The notes beneath the pieces were generated by a model, which did no database searches, had not been told where the DNA came from, and worked only from the letters and a program-made list of their open reading frames with translations. A DNA stretch of 64,000 nucleotides, taken from the NCBI GenBank assembly GCA_039795165.1, contig JBDKER010000012.1:57492-121491 (forward strand), written 5' to 3'. Shown here one piece after another: positions 1 through 9,797 of the stretch. Source of the DNA: V1-33 sp039795165. GTDB taxonomy: Bacteria > Verrucomicrobiota > Verrucomicrobiia > Verrucomicrobiales > V1-33. The stretch's first letter is position 1. Every line of letters begins with the position of its first letter. Made by a program: the position numbers and the translations under genes.

Positions 1-3000
1 CTCCGGCCGTCCATGCGTTGGCATTGAACAGAATGCCGTTTTCGTCGGCACCATCACCGGTGGCGTAGAGGGATTCCGCTCCATTCACTTCGGTATCCGG
101 CGGGGAGTTGCCGAGGTAGGTGGTGAATCCTCCGGATGGTTCAGCGTGACGGGCACCGTTGTCCTCGATGCTGGTGAGGTTGTAAGAGGCAGGGAGGTCG
201 CCGAAATCGAACAGTCCGGCAGAGAAGGCAAAGTCGACATCGGCGACATTGACTCCTGCGATGGCGACGGTCTGCACGACAGCGAAGGTGGATTCGGTGA
301 CGCTTGAGACTGCCGCGTTATTGGCAGTGGTGGTATTGAGGGTCGCTCCTGAAAGTGCCGGGGTATCCTTGTTGATGAGGACCTGGTAGGTACCGTTCAC
401 GAGCCCATCGAAGCTGTAGTTTCCGAAGGCATCGGTCTGCGTGGTGCCGAGCAGCTTGTTGTTGCCGTCGTAAAGGTAGACAGTGAAGCCGGCGAGTTCG
501 ATCTCGGTCGCCGGGGTATCGGCGGTTCCGAGAGTGCCTCCGTCATTGGTGACGATGGTGCCGCTCAGGGAGTAGTCGCCGCCGAGAGCGAAGCCGAAGT
601 CGATGTCGTCATTGAGGCCGGCGGCTCCGGTGTCGGCATTGCCATCAAGCGTCTGGACGACACCACCCGACACTGTGAAGGTGGCGGAGGTGGTTGGCGA
701 GGTGGTGCCGCCAACTGGATCGAAGGTCGGCACAAGCGGAGCAAGGTAGTGCAGCGGTCCGCCGGGTGCGAAGTTCGCGGCGTCCACGGTGATGGTCCAG
801 GATCCATCCGGGATATTGGCGAGGCTCCATTTGCCATCGAAGTCGGTGGTGACCTGATAGTTTGTGCTGCCGTTGGAGATGGTGAGCGAGACATTGGCGA
901 TGCCAGATTCGCCTGCGTCTTCAAAGCCATCGGCATCGAGGTCGAACCAGACGGTATCTCCGATGACGACCGAGGGCTGGTAACCGAAGTCGGCTCCGGT
1001 GTAGGTGAGGCCGGGAGTCAGGGTGATCCCGGTGTCGGCATCATCCGATGGCGGAAGCGACGCAAAGGCTGGCTCTGTCGAGGGGTACGGGACGCCGTCG
1101 CGGTCCGGGTCGGCGGTCTGGACCAGGCCGCTGAGGACCGTGCTGAGGCCGCTGTCGCGTCGAACCACGACCACGTACTGGCCTTCGGGCAGGCCGCTGA
1201 AGAGGTAGAAGCCTACGGGTTTCGAGGGGTCGGAGGAATTGGTGACGGTCGACGCGACCTCTGGTTCACCGGGATCGAAGATGCCATCGCCATCGGTATC
1301 CCGGTAGAGGGAGACGTTGACTCCGCCGATGCCTGGTTCGTTCCAGTCCTGCGTGCCGTTGCCGTTGTTATCGTAGAATACCATGTCGCCCACGGAGGCC
1401 GACGGAGCGAATCCGAAATCGGCGAGCAGGTAGGTCTGGGCAGCGGCAAGGGACACGCTGTGCGGGTCATCGCTGGTGCTGAGGTAGTCGGCCGGCATGT
1501 CGGGATCGGCGGCATCGACGTCGACGAGGTAGTTGGCGGGCGGGAGACCGGAGAACAGGTAGTTGCCGTCGGCGTCGGTCGATGTCTCCGCGACGAGGAC
1601 GTCATTGGCGTCGAGGATGCCATCGCCGGTGGAATCGTAGTAGAGTCGAACGGTGATGGAAGGGATGCCGACTTCATAGGCGTCGTGGATGCCGTCGGCG
1701 CTGGTATCGACGAACACCTTGTTGCCGATGCTTCCGGTGCCGTCGGTGACGTATCCGAAGTCGACGGTGCTGATGGAAGCCGTGGTGATTTCCACCTTCG
1801 CGGAGTTATCGGCGACGCCGTCGTAGTCCTGCGTCTGTTCTGCGTTGGCCGGGAGGTCTGCCGGATCGACGAGGACGAGGTACTTGGCGGCGGGGAGGTT
1901 CGGGAAACCGTAGACTCCGGAGGCATCGGTTACGTCCGTTGCAATGAGGGCATCGGTGGTGGGATCGATGAGTCCGTCGCCGTTTTCGTCCTCGTAGAGC
2001 GAGACAGTGACTCCTGCGATTCCGGGTTCGCCGGCGTCCTGGGTGCTGTCGCCGTCGACATCGAGGTAGACCGTGTCGCCCAGCGCGAAGGATCCCTGTG
2101 GCTGGTAGGCGAAGTCGCGGTTGGGGTAGAGCGTGGACGTTCCCGAGGCGTTGACGAAGAGAGAACTGTCGAGGGTGCCGTCATTGCCGTACTCGAAGGT
2201 CTGGACAGTGCCTCCCGGTGGGATCACTTCGACGCGGTAGTTGAGGGAGCTTAGGCCCGGGAAGAGGTAGTAGCCGTTGGCGTCGGTGGTGGTAGTGGCC
2301 ACAAGGACGGAGCCGTTGTACAGGTTGACCGTCAGTCCGCTGATGTAGTTCTCGCCGGGGTCCTGGTTACCGTCGCCGTTGTTATCCATGAAGATGGAGC
2401 CTGAGATGGCGTTCTGGGTCGATCGGTATCCGAAGTCCTGATCAAGGTTGCTCTGGATCTGACCGCTGACGGTGGCGAGCGTCACGGAACTCGTGGAATC
2501 TCCACCGCCGTTGGGGTCCTGGAAGTTGGTGAAGGTGCTGAAGGGCAGAGTCGACTCATCGACGGTGACGGTGTAGGTACCGGCGCTGAGGCCTTCGAAG
2601 AGGTAGTTGCCGTTGGCATCGGTGTAGGCCTGGGCTCCGTTGTCGAGGACGACGAGCACGTTGGCAAGGCCCTCGCCGGCGTCGTACACGCCATTGCTGT
2701 TCATGTCCCAGTAGACGAGGTCGCCGATGCGGGCCCGCTGGAGGATGGTGACGTCCTGAATGTCCTGAGCGCTGTTGGCGCGGCGGCCGTCGGCGTAGTA
2801 GGCATTGGCCGTGCTGGCTGTGTTGGAGAAGACTTCCGACGCGAGGGTTCCTGATGGTCCCTTGGCGCGCAGGGTGATGGAGACGGTGCGGCGGGTGCCG
2901 GGATTCACGGGGCCCACGTCGTCCCAGGTGACGGTACCGGTTCCGGTGACCACATTGGAGGGAACGGGAGTTGCGGAGACGTAGTCGAACTGGGCTGGGT

Positions 3001-5698
3001 TGTAGACATCCTTGAGGGGAACCGGGTCGAGGGTATTGTCACCGTAAGTTCCGGTGGGTGGTGCTGGAGCGTCTGTGGTGACGCGGATGCCGATGGCGTC
3101 CGTCCAGAAGACGGCGTTGTCGTTGTTGATGGCGACGACCTTGGCCACGCGGAGGCGGATCTTGGCTGCCTCGAGCTGTGCCCAGCTGAAAGTGCTGCCG
3201 TTGTTCAGATTGGTCATGTTGATGACCAGTTCCTTGGAGGAACCCTGCATCGCGATGAGTTGAGCGGCGGAGATGAGGGCGTCTGGCGTGGGACTGCCGG
3301 TGTCGGCATTATCGATGTGGACCTGAATGGTATCGTCGAAGGTGGATGCGGTGAGGGGCAGCTTGGACGCGAGCAGCGACTGCACGTATCCTTTGATGAC
3401 GAGTTCCACCTTGACGATGTTGGAGAGTTTGTCCGGGAAGGTCCATGTCCACGCGGGAGGCTTTGGATTCGGCCAGATCGCGCTTGAGGGGTCGGCCACG
3501 AGCTGGTCCGAGGACGAGGAGAAGTCGATGCGGGCGAAGTTGGCGTCGGGGGAGCCCTGGGCAAGTGTTCCATTCTGCGCGGTGCGGGCTCCATACACAC
3601 TGGTGGCGTAGGCCGTCTGGACCGGGAAGCGGAGATCCGGGACGGATTCCGTGTGGTTCTCGACGTCGATGAAGTAAGTGACGAGATCGCCTTGCTCGTA
3701 GGTGGTGGGGTCTGTCCGTTTATTGATCAGGAGGGCTTCGATGAACGGCCAGTCGGCATCGAGGTAGGCGACGCCGGTGCTGCCGCTGGCGTTGGTCACG
3801 TCGAGGGCGACGGTTTTGGATGGTGCCGTGTTTCCAGGGAGGACGTAGCCCTGAGGGAGCTGGGGATCGAGGTGATCGACGACCACGATGTAGTTGCCGT
3901 CGGGGAGGCTGGTGAATCCGTAGATGCCCGAGGCGTTGGTTTCGGTGGTGGCGTAGACGGGTTCATCGGCATCGATGATGCCGTTGCCATTGGCGTCGTA
4001 GTAGAGAGAGACGCCGATGTTCGCGAGCCCTGTTTCGCCGGTGGGCAGGCCGTTGCGGTCGGCATCGAACCAGACGAGGTCGCCGATGCTATTGGGTCCG
4101 GTGAGGAGGGAGACGGTGCTATCGGAAGCGAGTACACCGACGCCATTGTAGCGGGCGATGGCGGTGTTGTTGAGGGTGCGGCTGGAGTATCCTGCGGGGA
4201 CATTCACCTGGAAGCCGACGGCGAAGCTTTCCGTGGCCTTGAGACCGGCGGTGGTGAGGGTCCAGCGGACAGCTTTGACGGTGGTGGCATCCGCAGGTTC
4301 CGTGGTGCTCCATGTGTAGGGAGATCCCGTGGCGTAGGAAATGGTGACGGTGTTGCCGGTTGGGACCGTCGTAGCCGCGGCCGAGCCGGGCTGGTACGTT
4401 ACGCCGGCGGGAATGTCATCTTCGATGGCGAAGGGCACGCCGTAATTGGGATCGCCGATGGTTGAGGCTCCGGTATTGGTGGCAGTGATGCTGAAGGGAA
4501 CCGTGGAGTTTGGCGAGACCGACACCGGAGCCGTTTTGTCGAGGGTGAGGGCTGGAGCAGCTGCGGTCAGGTAGGTACCGCCGGCACCGTAGTCTGCATT
4601 GAACTTCTCATTATCGTAGCCGGACGCCACTTCCTGGTAGGGGGAAGTGCTCACGGTGGACCCTGTCGTGAGCGGCATGAATTCGTAGTACACGAGTCCG
4701 ATGGCCCCGGTGTTGTTGGAGGGAAGGTTCTCGAAGTAGAGACGGTCCTCGAAGGGCATGAGTCGCTCCGTGCCGTCGTTGAGCTTGACCACCACGATGC
4801 CGTAGCACTTGACGAGGCGGAAGTTGAGAGGGCTGTACTGGCCGGGGTCGCCGACGGGCTGCATCCATGCGTTTCTGTCCGGAAGGAGGTCGCCATTGTT
4901 GTCGAATCCGGCTCCGACGGTGCCGAGGTCGTACCAGATCCCTTCGGTGACAATGGCTCCCGGGATGCGGGACGAGCCCGAGGCTGGACGCCAGCCGAGG
5001 CTCGACTCGATGGCGGCGAGGTAGGCCGGGGGGACTTTCGAGGTGGTGTTCGGATTGATCTTGTTCGCCATGGCGGCGATTTCGTTCCGCATGGTCACCT
5101 TGGCGGTCACGTTGGTGCTGTGGGTACCGGCACCGGACTGTGCGGAGGCCCAGGCGTCGTAATTGAGCCAGAGGTCATCGGTGACGACGGGTGCCTGGCC
5201 GGTGACGGCGCGGCCGAGCGAATCCTTCTGGGGATACGTCACGAAGAAGTACTGGACCGAGGAAGCGCCCGGTGGAAGGGAGGCGATGCTGCGGACGGCG
5301 TCGATGGCACCGCCCGGCATGACGAGCTGGAAGGTTCCCGCGTAGCCGCCGGAGCCGGAAAGGCTGACGGTGCGGGAGGGAAAGATGCCGGGGGATCCGG
5401 TCGAGGTGCCTGCGTCGTAATCGCCAAGATTGACGACCACGTTGGAGAGGGGGGTGGCACCGGTATTGGTGATGCGGACCGCGAGGTGGGCGGCGGCTGG
5501 TCCTTTGGTGGAGGGACTTTCCACGTTGGAGTCGACCACGAAGTTGTAAGCCGTGATGATCTCCATCTTGAGCGGACCATCGGAGACGGACTGAGCCGAT
5601 GCGGCCGGAATGGAAGCGGCCGCGAGCGTGGCGACGGCGAGGTTGCGCAGGGAGCGCCATCGTTTGGGCAGGGAGAAGCAGAGATTCGGGAAGTTCAT
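1..5698 (-). CDS. Giant secreted SdrD-B-repeat / GEVED surface protein (C-terminus beyond window)
   Basis: The reading frame stays open from the ATG at 5698 to the window edge (about 1,899 residues), so the 3' end is missing. Residues 1-36 form a signal peptide with an Arg-rich N-region, a hydrophobic core and an ASAQS cleavage region. A DUF11-like segment (TLDKTAPVSVSPNS, around residue 380) follows. After it come about eight SdrD-B/Cna-B-type modules, each opening with a pattern like IGDLVWFDADRNG, carrying Asp/Asn-rich calcium-type loops and ending in YxFxxLPxGxYxVxVD. They lie near nt 4090-3850, 2725-2560, 2405-2215, 2095-1860, 1730-1490, 1405-1125, 970-775 and 575-365. The visible end (FDFGDLPASYN...DNGARH) resembles a GEVED domain. 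The family is typically a rod-like, calcium-stabilised surface or adhesion protein; the exact role is unknown. It starts 40 nt downstream of the PEP-CTERM gene on the same strand, so the two are probably co-transcribed. A PEP-CTERM or other anchor may lie beyond the window. Confidence 0.85.
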   Translation of the reverse strand, partial: MNFPNLCFSLPKRWRSLRNLAVATLAAASIPAASAQSVSDGPLKMEIITAYNFVVDSNVESPSTKGPAAAHLAVRITNTGATPLSNVVVNLGDYDAGTSTGSPGIFPSRTVSLSGSGGYAGTFQLVMPGGAIDAVRSIASLPPGASSVQYFFVTYPQKDSLGRAVTGQAPVVTDDLWLNYDAWASAQSGAGTHSTNVTAKVTMRNEIAAMANKINPNTTSKVPPAYLAAIESSLGWRPASGSSRIPGAIVTEGIWYDLGTVGAGFDNNGDLLPDRNAWMQPVGDPGQYSPLNFRLVKCYGIVVVKLNDGTERLMPFEDRLYFENLPSNNTGAIGLVYYEFMPLTTGSTVSTSPYQEVASGYDNEKFNADYGAGGTYLTAAAPALTLDKTAPVSVSPNSTVPFSITATNTGASTIGDPNYGVPFAIEDDIPAGVTYQPGSAAATTVPTGNTVTISYATGSPYTWSTTEPADATTVKAVRWTLTTAGLKATESFAVGFQVNVPAGYSSRTLNNTAIARYNGVGVLASDSTVSLLTGPNSIGDLVWFDADRNGLPTGETGLANIGVSLYYDANGNGIIDADEPVYATTETNASGIYGFTSLPDGNYIVVVDHLDPQLPQGYVLPGNTAPSKTVALDVTNASGSTGVAYLDADWPFIEALLINKRTDPTTYEQGDLVTYFIDVENHTESVPDLRFPVQTAYATSVYGARTAQNGTLAQGSPDANFARIDFSSSSDQLVADPSSAIWPNPKPPAWTWTFPDKLSNIVKVELVIKGYVQSLLASKLPLTASTFDDTIQVHIDNADTGSPTPDALISAAQLIAMQGSSKELVINMTNLNNGSTFSWAQLEAAKIRLRVAKVVAINNDNAVFWTDAIGIRVTTDAPAPPTGTYGDNTLDPVPLKDVYNPAQFDYVSATPVPSNVVTGTGTVTWDDVGPVNPGTRRTVSITLRAKGPSGTLASEVFSNTASTANAYYADGRRANSAQDIQDVTILQRARIGDLVYWDMNSNGVYDAGEGLANVLVVLDNGAQAYTDANGNYLFEGLSAGTYTVTVDESTLPFSTFTNFQDPNGGGDSTSSVTLATVSGQIQSNLDQDFGYRSTQNAISGSIFMDNNGDGNQDPGENYISGLTVNLYNGSVLVATTTTDANGYYLFPGLSSLNYRVEVIPPGGTVQTFEYGNDGTLDSSLFVNASGTSTLYPNRDFAYQPQGSFALGDTVYLDVDGDSTQDAGEPGIAGVTVSLYEDENGDGLIDPTTDALIATDVTDASGVYGFPNLPAAKYLVLVDPADLPANAEQTQDYDGVADNSAKVEITTASISTVDFGYVTDGTGSIGNKVFVDTSADGIHDAYEVGIPSITVRLYYDSTGDGILDANDVLVAETSTDADGNYLFSGLPPANYLVDVDAADPDMPADYLSTSDDPHSVSLAAAQTYLLADFGFAPSASVGDMVFYDNNGNGTQDWNEPGIGGVNVSLYRDTDGDGIFDPGEPEVASTVTNSSDPSKPVGFYLFSGLPEGQYVVVVRRDSGLSTVLSGLVQTADPDRDGVPYPSTEPAFASLPPSDDADTGITLTPGLTYTGADFGYQPSVVIGDTVWFDLDADGFEDAGESGIANVSLTISNGSTNYQVTTDFDGKWSLANIPDGSWTITVDAANFAPGGPLHYLAPLVPTFDPVGGTTSPTTSATFTVSGGVVQTLDGNADTGAAGLNDDIDFGFALGGDYSLSGTIVTNDGGTLGTADTPATEIELAGFTVYLYDGNNKLLGTTQTDAFGNYSFDGLVNGTYQVLINKDTPALSGATLNTTTANNAAVSSVTESTFAVVQTVAIAGVNVADVDFAFSAGLFDFGDLPASYNLTSIEDNGARHAEPSGGFTTYLGNSPPDTEVNGAESLYATGDGADENGILFNANAWTAG

Positions 5699-5738
5699 GC
5701 CGTGGGAAGTGGGATTGGGAAATGCGTGGGGTGGATCG

Positions 5739-6422
5739 TCAGGCCGAGTGGGTCCGGGTGGTGCGGCGGCGGCGGGTGGCGGTGGAGATGGCGAAGGCCG
5801 TGGGGATGGCGAGGGCGAGGGTTCCCGAGGGTTCGGGGACGCTATGGGTCTGGTAGCCGTAGGTGCCGCCGGCCACGGGCGTCCATTCGCCGCCCTGAGC
5901 ATCGGTTTCGTCGCCGATGCCGCCGAAGGGGACGTCGTGGAAATTGGGGATGCTGACGAGGTCCCAGAAGAGCGGCGCGGTGGTCTGATCCGATCCCGTG
6001 GTGTCGGGGAAGAGCCATGTCTCGTTGGTGGCGAGGAGCCATTCCGTGGCGGCGCCGATGGTGGTGGCATTGCGGACCCACATGTAGGCGGCCTCTCCGG
6101 CGGGGACGGTGAGGTTGTTGGTGAGGACGACGGTGCCGGAGAAGTAGGTCGTGGGGGAAACCGTCCAGCTGGCGAGGTCGACGGGTTTCCATGCAGCGGC
6201 CCAGAGGTCGAGATTGGTGCTGGTGGGCTGGAATCCGCCGTCGAACCATCCGAGTTCGACGATGTAGCTGGAGTCCCAGAGGCTGACGCCGTCGCTGGCG
6301 TAGCCCGAGGCTCCGGCTTCCCCTCCCCAGAAGATGGAGATGTCGCCGTAGGTGGTGGTGCAGCTGGCGAGGGCCAGCAGGAAGGAAGCGGAGTGGCGCG
6401 ACAGGGCGCGTTTCGGGATCAT
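5739..6422 (-). CDS. PEP-CTERM sorting domain protein
   Basis: This is a 227-residue exported protein. I chose the ATG at 6422 because MIPKRALSRHSASFLLALA gives a normal signal peptide; an in-frame ATG 18 codons upstream would spoil it. The body is Trp/Gly-rich with no recognised enzyme motif. The C-terminus reads VPEPSGTLALAIP, then a hydrophobic stretch, then TRRRRTTR. This is the three-part PEP-CTERM signal recognised by exosortase. No exosortase is encoded in the window, so it must be elsewhere in the genome. The protein is probably delivered to the outer surface or extracellular matrix, fitting the SdrD-B protein next to it. Confidence 0.8.
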   Translation of the reverse strand: MIPKRALSRHSASFLLALASCTTTYGDISIFWGGEAGASGYASDGVSLWDSSYIVELGWFDGGFQPTSTNLDLWAAAWKPVDLASWTVSPTTYFSGTVVLTNNLTVPAGEAAYMWVRNATTIGAATEWLLATNETWLFPDTTGSDQTTAPLFWDLVSIPNFHDVPFGGIGDETDAQGGEWTPVAGGTYGYQTHSVPEPSGTLALAIPTAFAISTATRRRRTTRTHSA

Positions 6423-6583
6423 GGCTGTAGTTGAGGAAGTTGGTTGGTGCTGAGGGAATCGCGGGGCCTGAGCCATGGTTGTGGGGATGAGAAATCATCC
6501 GCAGGACCCCGGTTCAGGCGTTATGGCATTTGTTGAGAGGGCCGACCTTTTGCGTTGGGAGCGCTGGACTAGCAAATTTCTTT

Positions 6584-6608
6584 TGCTGTCTTTTTAAAAA
6601 ATACAGCA
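6584..6608. promoter_or_regulatory. 25-bp near-palindrome, candidate operator
   Basis: TGCTGT and ACAGCA flank a 13-bp centre of T-run then A-run, so almost the whole 25 bp is dyad-symmetric. It lies in the 487-nt gap between the divergent PEP-CTERM and GntR-regulator genes, 162 nt upstream of the PEP-CTERM start and 302 nt upstream of the chosen regulator start. A smaller hairpin (AGCAAA/TTTGCT) adjoins it. Symmetry and position suggest a site for the neighbouring GntR-type regulator, but this is inference. I see no gene in the rest of the gap. Confidence 0.4.
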
Positions 6609-6909
6609 GTTGTTAGAGATTTTAGTTATCCGCTGGGTATAAGGGGGTATGGTGTGCTGTGCAGGCTGGAACGCGGCACGCAGCCTGGTTTGGGGCGCGG
6701 GCATTCGGCTGCTTCCGCCGGCTGCTGCGGAGCTACCGTCGTGTCTGTGTCCTCTTTAGAGACAGATGGTGGGAAATGCTTATGTTAGAATTCTGATAAT
6801 TAGTGATTTACCATCTATTAGGGATCCTAGTTGGGGGAGGATTCATCTTAGTTTATTTCACCGTTTGCGGGGACTTGCGTGGCTGGGGGTGGTGGCTGAG
6901 CAGTTTTGG

Positions 6910-8091
6910 ATGAACAAAGATGGGAGTCGCAGAGAGGCCGTGGCACGGTCAGTGGGGGCGGTGTCGCTGCCGCGGAAGAGCCGGGCGGATGTGGCGGAGG
7001 AAGCGTTGCGGAAGCTGATTGTGGACGGGCGGTTTCCGGATGTGCTGCCGGGGGTGAGGTTTCTGGCGGAGGCGCTGGGGGTGGGGGTACCGACGGTGTC
7101 GGAGGCGCTGCAGCGGTTGCGGGCGGACGGGTGGATTGAGAGCCGGGGGCAGCGGACGCGGTTTGTGGTGCGGGGGGAGGTGGTTGCGCGTGGGGTGGCG
7201 GCGGAGGCTGCTGGGGATGAGGGGACGCGGCATCTGGTGGTTTTCACGCCGCGGGATCTGGCGGCGACGCCGCATGAACCCTTCTGGAAACTGGTGACGA
7301 GACTTGCCGAGAGGCTGACGCCGCATGGCTGGACGCTGCGGGTGCAGTCTGTGGATTACGGGCATGACAAGCGGAACCGGGCGCCGTGGGATGCGGTGCT
7401 GCAGGTGGAGCGTCCGCAGGCCCTGATTGTGGCGCGGGGGACGCCGTGGCTGGCGGACTGGTCGCGCAACTGCGGGGTGCCGACGTTTTTCTTCAGCGGG
7501 AACGAGGGAGGGTTTCCGGTTCCGGTGGTGGGTTATGATGGGGGGGAAATCATGCAGAAGGCGATCCGGGAGCTGATTCTGCTGGGGCATCGCTCTGTGG
7601 CGATGCCGATGCTGGGGAGGCCGCAGTCCTTTGTGCGTGGTTTCCGGCGGGATGCGGAAGCGGTGTGCCGGGAGATGGGGGTGCGGATCAGCCTGCAGAC
7701 GCCGCTGGGCGGTCCGTTTTCGCGGGAGGCGATGCTGGCCTGTCTGGAGAAGCTATGGCAGCGGCCTGCACCGACGGCGCTGATTCTGATTTCGTGGTAC
7801 GAGTATCTGGCAGCGAGCGGGTGGCTGGCGACCCGGAAGATCAGAGTGCCTCAGGATGTGTCACTGGTGTCGCTGGTGTCCGATCCCACGTCGTCGTGGA
7901 TGGTTCCGGAGCCGGCGAGATTTGAGCATGACGAGGATGGGCTGGTGGGAGTCCTTGCTGGCTGGGTGCTGAAGCCGCCGGCGCTTGTGGGTGGGAAGGC
8001 TCCTAAGGTCATGCTGCCCGGCCGGTGGGTGCCGGGGGAATCGGTGGGGCCGGCGGTCAGGCTCGGGATGGGTGCGGGCGGTTCACCATGA
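6910..8091 (+). CDS. GntR-family regulator with LacI/PBP1-like ligand-sensing domain
   Basis: The chosen start is the ATG at 6910 (393 aa). A frame extends 48 codons further upstream, but that part is unlike the family and AT-rich. Residues 20-100 form a winged helix of GntR type (RADVAEEALRKLIVDG...LPGVRFLAEALGVGVPTVSEALQRLRADGWIES). Residues 120-390 resemble a periplasmic-binding-protein-like effector domain (LGHRSVAMPML, ALILISWYEYLA, VPQDVSLVSLV), as in LacI-type and arabinose-type GntR repressors. It probably binds a sugar or sugar derivative and controls carbohydrate genes. Its last 9 nt overlap the convergent sialate O-acetylesterase gene, a possible but unproved target. Confidence 0.85.
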   Translation: MNKDGSRREAVARSVGAVSLPRKSRADVAEEALRKLIVDGRFPDVLPGVRFLAEALGVGVPTVSEALQRLRADGWIESRGQRTRFVVRGEVVARGVAAEAAGDEGTRHLVVFTPRDLAATPHEPFWKLVTRLAERLTPHGWTLRVQSVDYGHDKRNRAPWDAVLQVERPQALIVARGTPWLADWSRNCGVPTFFFSGNEGGFPVPVVGYDGGEIMQKAIRELILLGHRSVAMPMLGRPQSFVRGFRRDAEAVCREMGVRISLQTPLGGPFSREAMLACLEKLWQRPAPTALILISWYEYLAASGWLATRKIRVPQDVSLVSLVSDPTSSWMVPEPARFEHDEDGLVGVLAGWVLKPPALVGGKAPKVMLPGRWVPGESVGPAVRLGMGAGGSP

Positions 8092-9645
8092 ATCCGTGCG
8101 GAAGGGGGAGGCGGGGAGGCCGGCACGGTTGTAGAGGTTGGCACCGGCTGGGTTGCTGGAGAAGGCGTAGCGGACGGCCACGGGTGCGGGCACTTGCGGG
8201 GACGAGACGGTGACGGTGTGGCCGTCGATGGTGGCGTCGGCCCAGTGCCACTGGCGGTCATTTCCGGCGATGGCGAAGCGTTCCAGTCTGGCTCCCTTGG
8301 TTTCGGTGGCGGGCAGGCGGCCGGATTTAGTGGCGGTGATGAGGCCTGTGTCGGTGTGGTCGAAGTGGATGCGGGCGGTCTGGCCTTCGATGGTGAGTTG
8401 GCGGAAGAGGGGGCCGCTGACGGTGAGGTCCGTTTTCCCGTAGTTTCTGGCGAGGGCCCAGAGGGCGAGGCGTTCGCCGACATCGGCCTTGTTGGCTGGG
8501 TGGATGTCTTCGGCGTCGCCGATGTCGATGGCGCAGGCCATTCCTGTGTGGGGGATTTGGAGGCACTGGCGCTGCGCGTCGCGGATGGGGCCCCATTCAC
8601 CGCCGGCCGGGTCCGGGTTGGGTTTCTGCCATGCGGCGAGCTGGACGAAGTAGAAGGGCATTTCCGGATTCTGGAACCACGAGCGCCATGCGGTGATCAT
8701 GGCGGTTTTCTTTTCGGGGTAGAGGCTGGCGTCGGCATTGTTTTCGCCCTGGTACCAGAGGACGCCGCGGAGGCTCATGGGAATGAGCGGGGCGACGTGG
8801 CCATTGTGGAGGGTGGTGCAGCGTGGGCGGTGGGCTTTTTCGCCGAAGGGGAATTCCGGGAAGGAAGGCGGCAGTGGGATGTGGGTGGCGGCCGACTGGG
8901 CGGCGCGGGCCTGATTGATCCACGACTGCATGGGGGCGAGGGCGGCGGCGAGGTCGCGCTGGTACTGGGCGAGCGAGTCGCGCATGGTGCGCGCGTAGGG
9001 TTCGAGCGATGGAGTATTGAGGAGGGTTTCCTGGGACATCCATAGTTCGATGTTGGTGCCGCCGACGGCATTGGTGATGAGGCCGATGGGGACGCCGGTG
9101 GCGGACTGGATGCGGCGGGCGAAGTAGAATCCTGCGGCGCTGAAGCTGTGGGCGGTATTGGGGGAGCAGGTTTGCCATTGGCCGCGGACGTCGTCCTGCG
9201 GGGTGCTGGCGAAGTGGTATTCGGTGCGGAAGTGGCGGATGGTCGGGAAGTTGGCGCTGGCGACGTCTTCCGGTGCCTTGCAGGCTCCGAGGGACCAGTC
9301 CATGTTTGACTGTCCGCTGCAGAGCCAGACATCTCCGAGGAGGATGTCCGTGCGGGAGAGGGTTTCCGTGGGTGAGCTGATGGTGAGGGTGAGGGGCTTG
9401 GTGGAGAGCGGCTGGGGTGCGAGCGTGGCGATCCAGCGTCCGTCCGGACCTGCGGTGGCGGTGGACGTTTCGGATCCGAGGGAAACCCGGATGGTTTCGC
9501 CTTGAGAGGACCATCCCCAGATGCGGAGCGGTTGGTCGCGCTGGAGAACTGCGTGGTCCGTGAAGAAGCTGGGCAGGCTGAGATCGGCGTGGGAGGTTCC
9601 GAGGGCGGCGGCGAGGGCGAGGGCGGCGGTGGCGGGACGTTTCAT
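8083..9645 (-). CDS. Sialate O-acetylesterase-like SGNH hydrolase
   Basis: This 520-residue secreted esterase has the start chosen at 9645 (MKRPATAALALAAALGTSHA, a clean signal peptide). The catalytic block LCSGQSNMDW around residue 95 holds the nucleophile Ser. The closing Asp-x-His of the SGNH fold is DIHPANK near residue 420. Other family landmarks are GVLWYQGENNA and VGGTNIELWM. The family removes O-acetyl groups from sialic acids or acetylated plant and algal glycans, usually in the periplasm or outside the cell, and is heavily expanded in polysaccharide-degrading Verrucomicrobiota. It is transcribed towards the GntR-type regulator and overlaps it tail to tail by 9 nt. The actual substrate cannot be read from sequence. 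Confidence 0.9.
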   Translation of the reverse strand: MKRPATAALALAAALGTSHADLSLPSFFTDHAVLQRDQPLRIWGWSSQGETIRVSLGSETSTATAGPDGRWIATLAPQPLSTKPLTLTISSPTETLSRTDILLGDVWLCSGQSNMDWSLGACKAPEDVASANFPTIRHFRTEYHFASTPQDDVRGQWQTCSPNTAHSFSAAGFYFARRIQSATGVPIGLITNAVGGTNIELWMSQETLLNTPSLEPYARTMRDSLAQYQRDLAAALAPMQSWINQARAAQSAATHIPLPPSFPEFPFGEKAHRPRCTTLHNGHVAPLIPMSLRGVLWYQGENNADASLYPEKKTAMITAWRSWFQNPEMPFYFVQLAAWQKPNPDPAGGEWGPIRDAQRQCLQIPHTGMACAIDIGDAEDIHPANKADVGERLALWALARNYGKTDLTVSGPLFRQLTIEGQTARIHFDHTDTGLITATKSGRLPATETKGARLERFAIAGNDRQWHWADATIDGHTVTVSSPQVPAPVAVRYAFSSNPAGANLYNRAGLPASPFRTDSW

Positions 9646-9797
9646 GCGTGGGAGCATGCGGCAGATGAGGAGTATTCCGCAACTTCCGTCCCGCCATGAA
9701 ATGCGGTGCGGGCGCCTATGCATTTACGCTGGGGGCGGGTTTCTGCTTCCGGTGGTGCGTAGTGGACGGCGGACCGTGATGTGCGGAACCTGATCGC

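Noticed and set aside
749..2254. 501-codon open frame on the plus strand
   Set aside because: It is the antisense shadow of the SdrD-B-type gene; composition is repetitive V/G/D/E without family motifs.
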